This document shows positions 1 to 8,389 of a stretch of 64,000 nt of DNA, one piece after another. Positions within the stretch are counted from its first letter, which is position 1, and each line of letters opens with the position of its first letter. The DNA comes from an uncultured Lachnospiraceae bacterium (GTDB taxonomy: Bacteria > Bacillota > Clostridia > Lachnospirales > Lachnospiraceae), in NCBI GenBank assembly GCA_910579465.1, contig CAJTUB010000002.1:192980-256979 (forward strand), written 5' to 3'. Under the pieces are notes generated by a model that did no database searches, was not told the origin of the DNA, and saw only the letters and a list, made by a program, of their open reading frames with translations. A program made the position numbers and the translations under genes.

Positions 1-61
1 GTTGCTTTTTCTTTTTTTGGGAAGTATGATAAAAGTACAAAAAAGAAAGGAGAAATTGTCT

Positions 62-1429
62 ATGAAAAAACACAGGAAAAAGGCAATATATCTGGCGCTG
101 CTTGCAGTCCTTTTGTTCAGCCTCCCGGGGTGTTCCGGTAAGGAGACAGAGGGACCGGGAAAGGATATAGAAGAGCAGAACCCAGGGGGGGATAAAGAAG
201 TAAAACCAGGTCTGGCGGGTAAGATAATCTCGGAGGATTTACAGCCTGGAAACCAGTTTGTGATGAAAACGGAAAAGGGATATTATTACTATAAATATGT
301 GAATCCACTTGATAAGCAGGGAACTGCTGCATTTCATTATGTTGATGCGGTTACAGGAAAGGATATCTACCTTTGCAATAAGCCGGAGTGTAAGCATGAT
401 GGAAACAGCTTTTGCGTTGCTACTAATAAAAAGTATGATATCGGTCAGCTTTGCCTGTATAGCGGCAGAATTTTTGCAACATCCGTCGAAGAAACGGATA
501 CGCAGTTTTTGTGGAAGCTGCTTGCTATTGCGTTAGATGGCTCAGAGATGGGTGAAGTTGCTACCTATATGACAATGGATAAGGCGGCATTAGGGGAGGG
601 ACAGTTTCCAATGCTTCGTGGGGGACAGCTGCCGATTCATAAGAATAAAGCGGTTATTTTCCTGGGAGCGGCGGGAAAGACATACCTGGATGATACGGTG
701 CAGTATGGCACGGCGATTTTGGATCTGGATACCGGGAAAGTGAGTTATCTTGATGAAGAGCCTTTGAGCAGGGAAAATGCTCAGGCGACCGGAATAAGTG
801 CATACGGGGATTACATTTATTATTGTAAGGAAGAGGGAAGAAAAACAGTTTTGCATCAGTATTGTGTGAAGGACGGGACAGATACAAGCTATAAGCTTCA
901 GCCGGGCTTCAAAGGTAAGTATGTTGTAGTGGATGAAGACAATATTATTTATCTGCGTTCTGTTGCTAGCATACTTTATTTATACCATCCTTCCACAGGG
1001 GAGAGCATGGAGGCAAAGAAAATGCCTGAGATAGCGCTCCGGGGTCTGACGGATAGTGATTTTGCTTTGCCAATCAGCTTTGATATCGCATCGCTCACGA
1101 CCGACGGCACTTACATTTACGCGATACGGCAGCCTGCAGATATGATGTTGGATGGAAAAAAGGTTCCAAAACAAAGGTATGTATGTGTGATGGACCATAA
1201 CCTGAAGGAAATTGCACTGGTTAATGTGGGAGCAATCTTTGAGGATTTTGATGACGATATGCTCTATAGCGAACGGCTTGGATATTGGAGTTTTCTGGGA
1301 GATGAGATTTATGCGTTGATTGATGAAAACGAAGAGCCATCTGGGAATGGCAGGCTGGTTTATAAGTGTAACCGGAGCGATTTGCTGGAAGGAAATCCAG
1401 AGTTTACGTTTGTTTACAAGAAAGAGTAA
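62..1429 (+). CDS. Secreted lipoprotein of unknown function
   Basis: 455-aa protein beginning with a charged lysine/arginine stretch, a hydrophobic segment (about residues 9-24) and a lipobox LPGC near residue 25, so it is probably lipid-anchored outside the membrane. The start at 62 is preferred over upstream in-frame codons because GAAAGGAGA lies about 8 nt before it. After a Gly/Glu/Lys-rich linker the chain contains repeated short stretches of the form Y-I-Y or Y-Y-C with aromatic residues at regular intervals, which suggests a beta-propeller-like sensor or binding domain; this is inference. A Cys pair (LCNKPECKH, about residue 105) resembles a motif seen in other Clostridia lipoproteins of this kind. 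It lies 29 bp upstream of an ABC exporter and is probably co-transcribed with it. Function not recognised. Confidence 0.75.
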   Translation: MKKHRKKAIYLALLAVLLFSLPGCSGKETEGPGKDIEEQNPGGDKEVKPGLAGKIISEDLQPGNQFVMKTEKGYYYYKYVNPLDKQGTAAFHYVDAVTGKDIYLCNKPECKHDGNSFCVATNKKYDIGQLCLYSGRIFATSVEETDTQFLWKLLAIALDGSEMGEVATYMTMDKAALGEGQFPMLRGGQLPIHKNKAVIFLGAAGKTYLDDTVQYGTAILDLDTGKVSYLDEEPLSRENAQATGISAYGDYIYYCKEEGRKTVLHQYCVKDGTDTSYKLQPGFKGKYVVVDEDNIIYLRSVASILYLYHPSTGESMEAKKMPEIALRGLTDSDFALPISFDIASLTTDGTYIYAIRQPADMMLDGKKVPKQRYVCVMDHNLKEIALVNVGAIFEDFDDDMLYSERLGYWSFLGDEIYALIDENEEPSGNGRLVYKCNRSDLLEGNPEFTFVYKKE

Positions 1430-1458
1430 CAGAGTTCAGAGGAGAGGAGAAATCCGCT

Positions 1459-2220
1459 ATGCTGGAATTGATTGATTGTACAAAAAAATATGGAAATAAA
1501 ACGGCACTAAACGCGCTGAGTGTAACCTTTGAAACGGGAGTGTACGGACTGCTCGGAGCAAACGGCGCCGGAAAGTCTACCATGCTCAATCTGATTACAG
1601 ACAACCTGCCCCGTACCTCCGGTCAGATTCTTTATAACGGGAAGGATATACTTTCCCTTGGCAGGAGCTACCGGAAGCGGGTCGGTTATACGCCGCAGCT
1701 GCAGGGAATGTATGACGATTTTACCGCGCGTGATTTCCTTCATTACATAGGGGCGTTGAAGGGAATGAAGAGAAGGGAGTGCCGGAAGCAGACGGAGCAG
1801 TTTCTGGATATTGTCTGTCTGTCTGACAGCGCGCACCGTAAGGTAGGCTCTTTTTCCGGTGGAATGCGCCAGCGGGTGCTGCTGGCTGCAGCAATGCTTG
1901 ACGAGCCGGAAATCCTGATTCTGGATGAACCCACCGCAGGTCTTGACCCGACGCAGAGAATACGTCTGCGGGATTACATTGCCTCGGTGGCGGCAGAGCG
2001 CACGGTGCTTTTAGCAACTCATGTAATCGGGGATATTGAAACCATTTCCAAGAAGGTGCTGCTGCTTTACCGCGGAACGCTTTGCCGTTTTGCACCGGCG
2101 GAGGAGCTGCTGCGGGAAACGGAGGAGCTTCTGGCCAGAAAGCAGCAGTTACCGGAGCATCCGCTGTCGCTGGAGGATGTGTACCTGTTCCATGCGCAGG
2201 AACAGTTGACGGAAAGCTAG
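1459..2220 (+). CDS. ABC transporter ATP-binding protein
   Basis: 253-aa cytoplasmic ATPase that would power the permease encoded immediately downstream. Walker A GANGAGKST is at residues 33-41, the signature is SGGMRQR (about 133), Walker B is ILILDEPTAGLD (about 152-163), and the H-loop is ATHVIGD. The closest broad group I can assign is the ABC-2 / bacitracin- or multidrug-export type, because the ATPase has a short C-terminal extension and the partner is an ABC-2-like membrane protein. Start ATG has GGAGAGGAG upstream; the stop is 18 bp before the permease start, so the two form an operon with the preceding lipoprotein. The substrate cannot be read from the sequence. Confidence 0.92.
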   Translation: MLELIDCTKKYGNKTALNALSVTFETGVYGLLGANGAGKSTMLNLITDNLPRTSGQILYNGKDILSLGRSYRKRVGYTPQLQGMYDDFTARDFLHYIGALKGMKRRECRKQTEQFLDIVCLSDSAHRKVGSFSGGMRQRVLLAAAMLDEPEILILDEPTAGLDPTQRIRLRDYIASVAAERTVLLATHVIGDIETISKKVLLLYRGTLCRFAPAEELLRETEELLARKQQLPEHPLSLEDVYLFHAQEQLTES

Positions 2221-2238
2221 TCTGCAAAGGAGGGTGCT

Positions 2239-4224
2239 ATGCTGGAATTAAAACGAATTTTATGGAACCGCAGGTCTCTTCTTTTGTTTGGGCTGATTCT
2301 GTTTCTTCATGGCGTATTTTTCGTCTTTCAGTGTAATGAGGCAAAATCCAATACGCTGACCGGAGAGGCGCTGACAGAATATATAGACAGTTATGAGGAC
2401 TATGTGAAGTCTGTTCACGAAAATGTGGATATGATGCAGGAAAATCCATTGTTTGATGAAAAGGATTCCTTTGTATACCGGAATCTGATAAAGACCGGGA
2501 AGGATTATGCGAAGCTGGACGGAGTCCTGCCTGTTGCCGGGGAAAACCGGGGGATTGTCACCCTGCTGAATTTTAATCTGACGAATTTTATACTGCTGCT
2601 TGTCGGAATTTATATTGTACTGTGCTTTATGGCAGAGAGGCAGAAGGGCTTATATCTGCTGGTCCGCAGCACCGAACGGGGGAGAATGCAGCTTTCCCTG
2701 CAAAGAATCGGAATCTTGGCCTTTGGGATTCTGGCGGCGGTACTTTTTTTATATGGAAGTACATTTTTAATCAGCATGAGGATGTTTCCGGGCTGTGACA
2801 TGGCAAGACCGGTACAGTCCATCCCGGAATTCGGGGGCGTCATCGGCAGGTATTCCATTGGCGCATATATGCTTTTGTTTTTGCTAAAGAAAGTAGTAGG
2901 CTGCTTATTTGTCTGTCTGATTTTATATTTTCTTATGTCGGTATTCCGCTCAAGCTTCTGCGTGGCTGCCTTTTTCCTCTTTTTCGCAGGAGAGTACGGA
3001 CTGTATGTCCTGATGATTCCGACAACAAAGTGGGGGGTATTAAAATACCTGAATTTATATACTTATTTATTTTGCGGGACAGAATATGCAGCCTATTACA
3101 ATTTGAATTTTTTCGGGCGCCCGTTTCATATTGCAACAGGCGCGGATTTGCTGGTATTCCTTGGAACGGCAGGCATGATTTTAGTTTGCCTGTTCCGGTA
3201 TTCGAGACAATATCCGAAAGGGGAATACAGAAGCCTCCGGATTATGGAACGGATGTATGCCGCTGTCAGCAGGCATAAGCCGTCCGCTTCCATGACCGGC
3301 TGGGAACTGAAAAAGGTACTGTTTTCACAAAAGGGGCTGATTCTTTTTGCGCTCCTGTTCTATCTTGCCTATTCTGCTTCTACGGAGTCTGATTATAAGG
3401 ACATCCGCAGCAAATATGTAACCCATTGGTATGAAGAGTATGCCGGGGAAATCAGTGGGGAAAAGATAGCTGCCATCCAAGGTAAAAAGGGAGAAATGGA
3501 AGAAAAGTCCGAATTGTGGCAGAAATGGCTGTCAGAGGCGAAGAGTACGCTGGAAAAGTATCTTTTGGAAGGCAAGGATATCGGGCAGATAACGTCAAGT
3601 ATTTCTGAGTTTGAAAGGCTGTTAGAGGAAAATCAAAAAGAAATCAGAGGCCTTTCGGTGGTGCTTACGCAGGCAGAGGAAGGCTATGCCTACACACTGG
3701 AAAGCGGAAATGTAATCGAGCTGATTGACCCTACCGCATGGGATCTTTTGTTTTACAATGATAAACGGACAATTCTGCGGAATTATCTGTATAGCCTGTT
3801 GACCGTGGTTCTGATGCTGTCGGGAATTATGGCATTTGAAAAGGCGGCGCATATGGAGCATTTGTTGCGTTCTCTTTATAAAGGCAGAGGCCAGGTTCTG
3901 GTCCGGAAAATTGTAATTATGCTGGGAATCTGTATCCTTGCTACCCTTCCTATTCATCTGATACAGTATTTTCAAATCGGGGAGGCTTTGACTTATGCAG
4001 ATTTTAATGTGAAGGTTCAGAGTATTTCCTGTGTACGTTTCTTTCCATTGCAGGTTAGCATACAACAGTATCTGGTGCTGCTTTACAGCTTCCGGACGTT
4101 GTGTTCTGTTGCGGTGGGCGGAGTTATCATGTTTTTCAGCAGCAAATTCAGCCGGATTGCAACAATTACGTTCGGTGTATTCCTTGTCGTATTGCTGATG
4201 GGGCTGATAGGGCTGAGATTTTAA
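2239..4224 (+). CDS. ABC-2-type permease, internally duplicated
   Basis: 661-aa polytopic membrane protein. It has two similar halves: the N-terminus begins LELKRILWNRRSLLLFGLIL, and a second unit with the same pattern (WELKKVLFSQKGLILFALL) begins at about residue 355. Each half has an entry transmembrane helix, an extracytoplasmic stretch and a cluster of further helices. The second extracytoplasmic region (about residues 385-490) is highly charged and predicted helical or coiled-coil (many Glu/Lys, EKIAAIQGKKGEMEEK). Two fused ABC-2 permease units would let a single chain pair with a homodimer of the upstream ATPase. Start ATG is preceded by AAAGGAGGG. Export of a peptide, drug or lipid-linked compound is likely but the substrate is unknown. 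Confidence 0.85.
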   Translation: MLELKRILWNRRSLLLFGLILFLHGVFFVFQCNEAKSNTLTGEALTEYIDSYEDYVKSVHENVDMMQENPLFDEKDSFVYRNLIKTGKDYAKLDGVLPVAGENRGIVTLLNFNLTNFILLLVGIYIVLCFMAERQKGLYLLVRSTERGRMQLSLQRIGILAFGILAAVLFLYGSTFLISMRMFPGCDMARPVQSIPEFGGVIGRYSIGAYMLLFLLKKVVGCLFVCLILYFLMSVFRSSFCVAAFFLFFAGEYGLYVLMIPTTKWGVLKYLNLYTYLFCGTEYAAYYNLNFFGRPFHIATGADLLVFLGTAGMILVCLFRYSRQYPKGEYRSLRIMERMYAAVSRHKPSASMTGWELKKVLFSQKGLILFALLFYLAYSASTESDYKDIRSKYVTHWYEEYAGEISGEKIAAIQGKKGEMEEKSELWQKWLSEAKSTLEKYLLEGKDIGQITSSISEFERLLEENQKEIRGLSVVLTQAEEGYAYTLESGNVIELIDPTAWDLLFYNDKRTILRNYLYSLLTVVLMLSGIMAFEKAAHMEHLLRSLYKGRGQVLVRKIVIMLGICILATLPIHLIQYFQIGEALTYADFNVKVQSISCVRFFPLQVSIQQYLVLLYSFRTLCSVAVGGVIMFFSSKFSRIATITFGVFLVVLLMGLIGLRF

Positions 4225-4280
4225 AACCGGTTAGTTGTTTTTCAGCAGAAGAATGTTTCTGGGAAAAGAAAGGATGTACT

Positions 4281-5162
4281 ATGGCGGAAAAGAAACAACA
4301 GGGAAAAGGAAGATGGGAGCTGATGGGAAAGAAGAGGCATACTGCGCTGCCTTTGCTTGTGACGGCGCTGCTTCTGGCAGCGGCGGCCTGCGCCGGAACA
4401 GATGCAGAACCGACCAAGGTGCCGACGGAAGCACTGACAAAAACGCCGACAAAAACACCGACGGAAGCACCGACGCCTACGCAAGCGGAAGAACCGACGT
4501 CCCCGCCGGAGACACCGTTTGCTGCCGTTTCAGAGGCAGAGCCGGGGGATACGGTGCAGTTCGGAAGCTATGAGCAGGACAATGATGCCGGGAACGGGGC
4601 GGAAGCAATCGAATGGCTTGTACTGGATAAGCAGGACGGAAAGCTTTTACTGCTCAGTAAATATGTGTTGGATTGTAAAGAGTATCATGCGGAGCAGGAA
4701 GAGGTTACCTGGGAAACCTGTACACTGCGGGAGTGGCTGAACGGGACGTTTTATAAAACTGCGTTCAATCAGAAGGAGCAGGAATATATTGCGGCGGTAA
4801 CGGTGAAAAACGAGGATAACTACGGGACAGAGGGTGGAAACGATACGGAGGATAAGGTATTTCTTCTGAGTGTCAGGGAAGCAACGCTTTATTTTGACCC
4901 TGTTCCTGCAGTCGGGGACCCTGCACGTTGTGCAAAGGTAACGGAATATGCGAAAGCAAACGGGGCATTTGTGTATAGCGAAGAGGACGGTGCCTCCGGC
5001 GGGTATGAAGGAAATGGCGTCTGGTGGCTGCGTACGCCGGGTGACAATGGTTCCCTTGCCGTATATACAGGTTACCCCGGCGTTGTTTACCGTGGAGGAC
5101 GCGCCGTGGGTTATACTGACGGGGGTGTACGGCCAGCGTTCTGGTTCAATCCGGAGGAGTAG
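4281..5162 (+). CDS. Lipoprotein with Thr/Pro linker and DUF6273-like domain
   Basis: 293-aa protein. The start at 4281 has GAAAGGA upstream; an in-frame start at 4101 would lie inside the permease gene and lacks a signal. Residues 16-40 form a basic plus hydrophobic signal ending in AAACAG, a plausible lipobox. Next comes a low-complexity linker of repeated PT units (about residues 45-75), typical of clostridial wall-spanning spacers. The C-terminal domain (GDTVQFGSYEQD, EWLVLDKQDGKLLLLSKYVLD, LREWLNGTFY, WWLRTPG, VRPAFW) matches my recollection of the DUF6273 family, a C-type-lectin/formylglycine-like surface domain common in Lachnospiraceae. It follows the ABC operon at 56 bp and could be transcribed with it. 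The role in the envelope is unknown. Confidence 0.8.
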   Translation: MAEKKQQGKGRWELMGKKRHTALPLLVTALLLAAAACAGTDAEPTKVPTEALTKTPTKTPTEAPTPTQAEEPTSPPETPFAAVSEAEPGDTVQFGSYEQDNDAGNGAEAIEWLVLDKQDGKLLLLSKYVLDCKEYHAEQEEVTWETCTLREWLNGTFYKTAFNQKEQEYIAAVTVKNEDNYGTEGGNDTEDKVFLLSVREATLYFDPVPAVGDPARCAKVTEYAKANGAFVYSEEDGASGGYEGNGVWWLRTPGDNGSLAVYTGYPGVVYRGGRAVGYTDGGVRPAFWFNPEE

Positions 5163-5286
5163 CCTTTTTGCCTCCGGGGATGGAAAGCGGCTTCCCTTTT
5201 GGGACAGGGTATGGTAAAATGTACAGGAAAACAAACAAGAAGGTTTGAATAGACTGTAATGCGGAAAACATAGAAGGAGAACAGAC

Positions 5287-6189
5287 ATGTACATTACCAA
5301 TATTCTGGATTTAATCGGGAATACCCCGCTTCTGAGCCTGGAGGAGACGACCGGACTGCAGGTGTATGCAAAAGCAGAGTTTCTGAATCCGGGCGGCAGC
5401 ATTAAGGACCGGATTGCCCTGAATATGTTAGAGGAGGCAGAGAGGAGCGGGAAGCTAAGACCCGGGATGACCATTATCGAGCCGACCTCCGGGAACACGG
5501 GAATCGGTCTTGCCCTCTGCGGCGTGCGGAAGGGGTATCGCGTGATTATCGTGATGCCGGAGAATATGAGCGACGAGCGGAAGAAGATTATCCGGGCGCT
5601 CGGCGCGGAGTTAGTGCTTACGCCGCCGGAGCTTAGCATTGGCGGCTCGGTGGAGAAGGCAGCTGAGCTTGCCGCGTCCTCCGACGAATATTTTGTGCCG
5701 CAGCAGTTTGAGAACCCGGCAAATCCGCGGGCGCATTATAAGACCACGGCAAGGGAAATCGTGGAGCAGCTGGGAAAGAAGATTGATGTTTTTGTATCCG
5801 GTATCGGCAGCGGCGGTACGCTGCAGGGGATTGCAAGCTATCTGCTGGAGCAGAATCCGGATTGTAAGATTGTGGCGGTAGAGCCGAAGAACGTCTCCGC
5901 GCTTCTCGGGGATGAGCCGGGGCTGCATCAGATCCAGGGCATCGGCGACGGCTTTATTCCGGCGGTACTGGACACGGAGATGATTACCGATATCGTAGAG
6001 GTGACGGACGATGATGCCATCCGGACCGCAAGGGAGCTTGCCAGGGTGCAGGGCCTTTTGGTCGGGACCTCCTCCGGGGCAAATGTCTGGGCGGCAAAGC
6101 AGATGGCAGCAAAGTACGGGAAGGATAAGGTCATTGTGACGATTCTGGCGGACCGTGCCGAGCGGTATTTCAGTACGGCGTTGATTTAG
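5287..6189 (+). CDS. cysK: Cysteine synthase A (O-acetylserine sulfhydrylase)
   Basis: 300-aa PLP enzyme that converts O-acetylserine and sulfide to cysteine and acetate. The PLP-binding lysine is K40 in NPGGSIKDR. The phosphate/substrate loop PTSGNTG is at about 66-72, the glycine-rich GIGSGGTLQG is at about 176-185, and the C-terminal ERYFSTAL is the CysK hallmark. Length is normal (about 300-310 aa). Start ATG has AGAAGGAGA upstream. It stands alone between the DUF6273-like gene and the ribosomal operon, with a terminator hairpin directly behind it. I see no T-box or S-box upstream. CysK rather than cystathionine beta-synthase is favoured by length and absence of a CBS domain. Confidence 0.95.
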   Translation: MYITNILDLIGNTPLLSLEETTGLQVYAKAEFLNPGGSIKDRIALNMLEEAERSGKLRPGMTIIEPTSGNTGIGLALCGVRKGYRVIIVMPENMSDERKKIIRALGAELVLTPPELSIGGSVEKAAELAASSDEYFVPQQFENPANPRAHYKTTAREIVEQLGKKIDVFVSGIGSGGTLQGIASYLLEQNPDCKIVAVEPKNVSALLGDEPGLHQIQGIGDGFIPAVLDTEMITDIVEVTDDDAIRTARELARVQGLLVGTSSGANVWAAKQMAAKYGKDKVIVTILADRAERYFSTALI

Positions 6190-6213
6190 TGCTTCATAAA
6201 AAGGGGAGCTTAT

Positions 6214-6249
6214 GCCGGGTGCATCTGCGGGATGCCCCGGCGCTTTCTT
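6214..6249 (+). terminator. Probable intrinsic terminator of cysK
   Basis: Imperfect GC-rich hairpin GCCGGGTGCAT...ATGCCCCGGC followed by a T-rich run (GCTTTCTTATT), 25 bp after the cysK stop. Confidence 0.65.
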
Positions 6250-6358
6250 ATTATACAAGAAGTTTCATTTTTTTACAATAAACATGCCCGGGGGAAGGTG
6301 CATGATGCTACATTCAGGAAAAAGGTGGAAAAAATTGAAAAATCTCACTAAATTATAC

Positions 6359-6387
6359 TTGCAAAATAAAAAAATAGATGATATAAT
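6359..6387 (+). promoter_or_regulatory. Sigma-A promoter for rpmJ and the downstream ribosomal operon
   Basis: TTGCAA (6359-6364), 17-bp spacer, TATAAT (6382-6387); transcription would begin about 30 bp before the rpmJ start. It lies after the cysK terminator, so the ribosomal block seems to start transcription here. Confidence 0.7.
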
Positions 6388-6422
6388 GATAGACGGACTT
6401 TTTTCGAAAGGAGTGAAATACA

Positions 6423-6536
6423 GTGAAGGTCAGGTCTTCCGTAAAACCGATTTGCGAAAAATGCAAGATCATTAAAAGAAAGGGAGCCATCAGAGTAATC
6501 TGTGAGAACCCGAAGCACAAACAAAGACAGGGATAG
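6423..6536 (+). CDS. rpmJ: 50S ribosomal protein L36
   Basis: 37-aa protein, too short for routine ORF calling. Translation from GTG gives [20 protein letters not shown], followed by [17 protein letters not shown]. The four zinc ligands of a C+ type L36 are present (C11, C14, C27, H32). GAAAGGAG lies 9 nt upstream of the GTG. The gene is the first of the rpmJ-rpsM-rpsK-rpsD-rpoA-rplQ block; in most Firmicutes infA precedes it, but here the upstream gene is cysK. A 420-bp gap separates it from rpsM. Confidence 0.95.
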
Positions 6537-6956
6537 GACTTTGCTTTGCGGGAATTTTCCCGGAGCAGGTCGTTTCAATAAATACCGTTTGGTAGATAGA
6601 GAAACAGTTCTTGCTTTTTGTGTTACAAGCCCCTGCGATAAGACCGCATGACGGTCCGCAGAGGGAACATTGTGATATTGTGGGTATACATCGATACGAT
6701 ACACGCGGCTGCGTGTTGGATTGCGGGACAGCCTTTTGGGTGTGAAAAGGTTTTCCGGTTTTTTGATGTTTATTTTAGAGGACGGTGTCATTATCACCTT
6801 CTCTTTCGGCACGGGAAACGCCGTCGCCGTCACAATTTAAAGCGGCTGGTGACTGCCTGCGCAGTCAGTCCCGCATTGCGGGAGCCCCGTAAAAGGGGCA
6901 GGGCGGAGCAATCCGCAGAAACGATTAACAATATTTAACGGAGGTGTAATGCGCAC
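6537..6956 (+). promoter_or_regulatory. Structured 420-nt spacer between rpmJ and rpsM
   Basis: No credible gene is found here. The region holds a hairpin at 6642-6656 (GACCG/CGGTC) and three back-to-back stem-loops just before rpsM. These are 6851-6866 (GACTGC-CTGC-GCAGTC), 6870-6882 (CCCGC-ATT-GCGGG) and 6884-6899 (GCCCC-GTAAAA-GGGGC). A possible longer pairing links GACGG near 6781 with CCGTC near 6825. None is followed by a U-run, so they are not simple terminators. A ribosomal-protein autoregulatory leader or processing site is plausible; this is inference. Confidence 0.5.
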
Positions 6957-7325
6957 ATGGCTCGTATCAGTGGTGTAGATTTACCAAGAGAGAAACGTGT
7001 AGAAATCGGCCTTACCTATGTTTATGGTATTGGCAGAGTAAGTTCCAACAAGATTCTTGCCAAGGCAAATGTGAATCCGGACACGCGTGTTAAGGATTTG
7101 ACTGATGAGGAAGTAGCAAGGATTCGTGATGTGATTGATGCAGATTATATGGTAGAAGGTGACTTGAGACGTGAGATTGCCTTAAATATCAAGAGACTGC
7201 AGGAAATCGGCTGCTACAGAGGCATTCGTCACAGAAAGGGACTTCCGGTCCGCGGACAGAATACAAAGAATAACGCAAGAACCAGAAAAGGTCCGAAGAG
7301 AACAGTTGCGAATAAGAAGAAGTAA
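6957..7325 (+). CDS. rpsM: 30S ribosomal protein S13
   Basis: 122-aa S13 with the typical N-terminus ARISGVDLPREKRVEIGLTYVYGIG, the helix-hairpin-helix region and the basic C-terminal tail RGQNTKNNARTRKGPKRTVA that reaches the tRNA in the head of the 30S subunit. GGAGG lies 12 nt upstream. A second ATG at 6949, better spaced from that GGAGG, opens a 9-codon overlapping frame that ends at 6978 and could couple or attenuate translation. It is followed after 17 bp by rpsK. Confidence 0.98.
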   Translation: MARISGVDLPREKRVEIGLTYVYGIGRVSSNKILAKANVNPDTRVKDLTDEEVARIRDVIDADYMVEGDLRREIALNIKRLQEIGCYRGIRHRKGLPVRGQNTKNNARTRKGPKRTVANKKK

Positions 7326-7342
7326 TATAAGGAGGATTTGTC

Positions 7343-7741
7343 ATGGCTAAGAAGTTAGCAGCAAAGAAAGTGGCTAAGAAGCGTGTCAAGAAGAACGTGG
7401 ATCGCGGACAGGCACATATTCAGTCATCTTTTAATAATACAATCGTTACGCTTACAGATGCAGAAGGCAATGCTCTTTCCTGGGCAAGCGCCGGTGGATT
7501 AGGATTCAGAGGTTCCAGAAAGTCTACTCCTTATGCGGCACAGATGGCAGCAGAAACGGCAGCAAAGGCAGCAATCCCGCACGGATTAAAGTCGGTTGAC
7601 GTTATGGTAAAGGGACCGGGTTCCGGCAGAGAAGCAGCAATCCGTGCCCTTCAGGCATGCGGCATTGAGGTTACCAGCATTAAGGACGTAACCCCGGTTC
7701 CGCACAATGGCTGCAGACCGCCGAAGCGCAGAAGAGTCTGA
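7343..7741 (+). CDS. rpsK: 30S ribosomal protein S11
   Basis: 132-aa S11. A Lys-rich leader (KKLAAKKVAKKRVKKNVDRG) precedes the conserved AHIQSSFNNTIVTLTD, GGLGFRGSRKSTPYAAQMAAE, KGPGSGREAAIRALQA and the C-terminal DVTPVPHNGCRPPKRRRV. It contacts the platform of the 30S subunit. AAGGAGG precedes the ATG. It is located between rpsM and rpsD as in other Firmicutes. Confidence 0.98.
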   Translation: MAKKLAAKKVAKKRVKKNVDRGQAHIQSSFNNTIVTLTDAEGNALSWASAGGLGFRGSRKSTPYAAQMAAETAAKAAIPHGLKSVDVMVKGPGSGREAAIRALQACGIEVTSIKDVTPVPHNGCRPPKRRRV

Positions 7742-7763
7742 TGAAAGTGAAAGGAGAACTGAC

Positions 7764-8360
7764 ATGGCAAGAGATATGGGTCCTGTTTTAAAGAAATGCA
7801 GAAGCCTTGGCATTGAGCCGGCATATATCGGCATTGATAAGAAGTCTAACAGAAATTTTGCAAGAGCAGGCAAGAAGGTAAGCGAGTATGGCATGCAGCT
7901 TCGTGAGAAGCAGAAGGCAAAGTTTATCTATGGTGTTCTGGAGAAGCCGTTCCGCAATAATTTCGAGAATGCGAAGAAGCTTAAGTACGGTACGACCGGT
8001 GAGAATATGCTCATCCTTTTAGAGCTTCGTCTTGATAATGTAATCTTCCGTCTTGGCTTTGCAAGAACCAGACGTGAGGCAAGACAGATTGTCGACCACA
8101 AGCATGTTCTTGTAAACGGCAAGTGCGTAAATATTCCGTCCTACATTGTAAAAGCAGGCGATGTAATTTCTATTTCCGAAAAAGCTAAGAGTACCCAGAG
8201 ATATAAGGATGTTCTTGAAGTGACCGGCGGAAGAACCGTGGCAGGCTGGCTGGAAGCAGACCAGGAGAACCTGACCGGTACAGTAAAGGAAATTCCGTCC
8301 AGAGAGCAGATTGATGTCCCGGTAGATGAGATGCTTATCGTCGAGTTGTATTCTAAGTAA
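7764..8360 (+). CDS. rpsD: 30S ribosomal protein S4
   Basis: 198-aa S4, a primary 16S rRNA binding protein of the small subunit. The start at 7764 follows AAAGGAGA; an in-frame upstream extension would overlap rpsK and is not S4-like. The N-terminus (MARDMGPVLKKCRSLGI) has one Cys instead of the four-Cys zinc knuckle, so this is the zinc-free form common in Clostridia. The S4 RNA-binding fold is seen at LRLDNVIFRLGFARTRREAR and VLVNGKCVNIPSYIVKAGD. It keeps its conserved position before rpoA; in Bacillus S4 is autoregulatory, but no specific site could be assigned here. Confidence 0.98.
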   Translation: MARDMGPVLKKCRSLGIEPAYIGIDKKSNRNFARAGKKVSEYGMQLREKQKAKFIYGVLEKPFRNNFENAKKLKYGTTGENMLILLELRLDNVIFRLGFARTRREARQIVDHKHVLVNGKCVNIPSYIVKAGDVISISEKAKSTQRYKDVLEVTGGRTVAGWLEADQENLTGTVKEIPSREQIDVPVDEMLIVELYSK

Positions 8361-8389
8361 TCAACTTTTAATGAACAAGGAGGGTCGCT

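Noticed and set aside
2..61. Upstream start of the first lipoprotein
   Set aside because: Adds 20 hydrophobic and basic residues before an already complete signal peptide; the internal ATG at 62 has the ribosome binding site.
1404..2227. Long antisense frames opposite the first ABC ATPase (and similar ones elsewhere, e.g. 4647-5639, 9888-10707, 46344-47273)
   Set aside because: They mirror strongly coding + strand genes, lack ribosome binding sites and give low-complexity or Ser/Pro/Arg-rich translations.
4101..4280. N-terminal extension of the DUF6273-like lipoprotein
   Set aside because: It would overlap the permease gene by 124 bp in another frame, lacks a ribosome binding site, and hides the signal peptide.
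5163..5286. Possible T-box or S-box riboswitch upstream of cysK
   Set aside because: The 124-bp gap shows no specifier/antiterminator or SAM-box consensus and no terminator before the gene.
6212..6475. 87-codon ORF across the cysK terminator
   Set aside because: It covers a terminator, a promoter and the start of rpmJ in another frame; rpmJ explains the coding signal.
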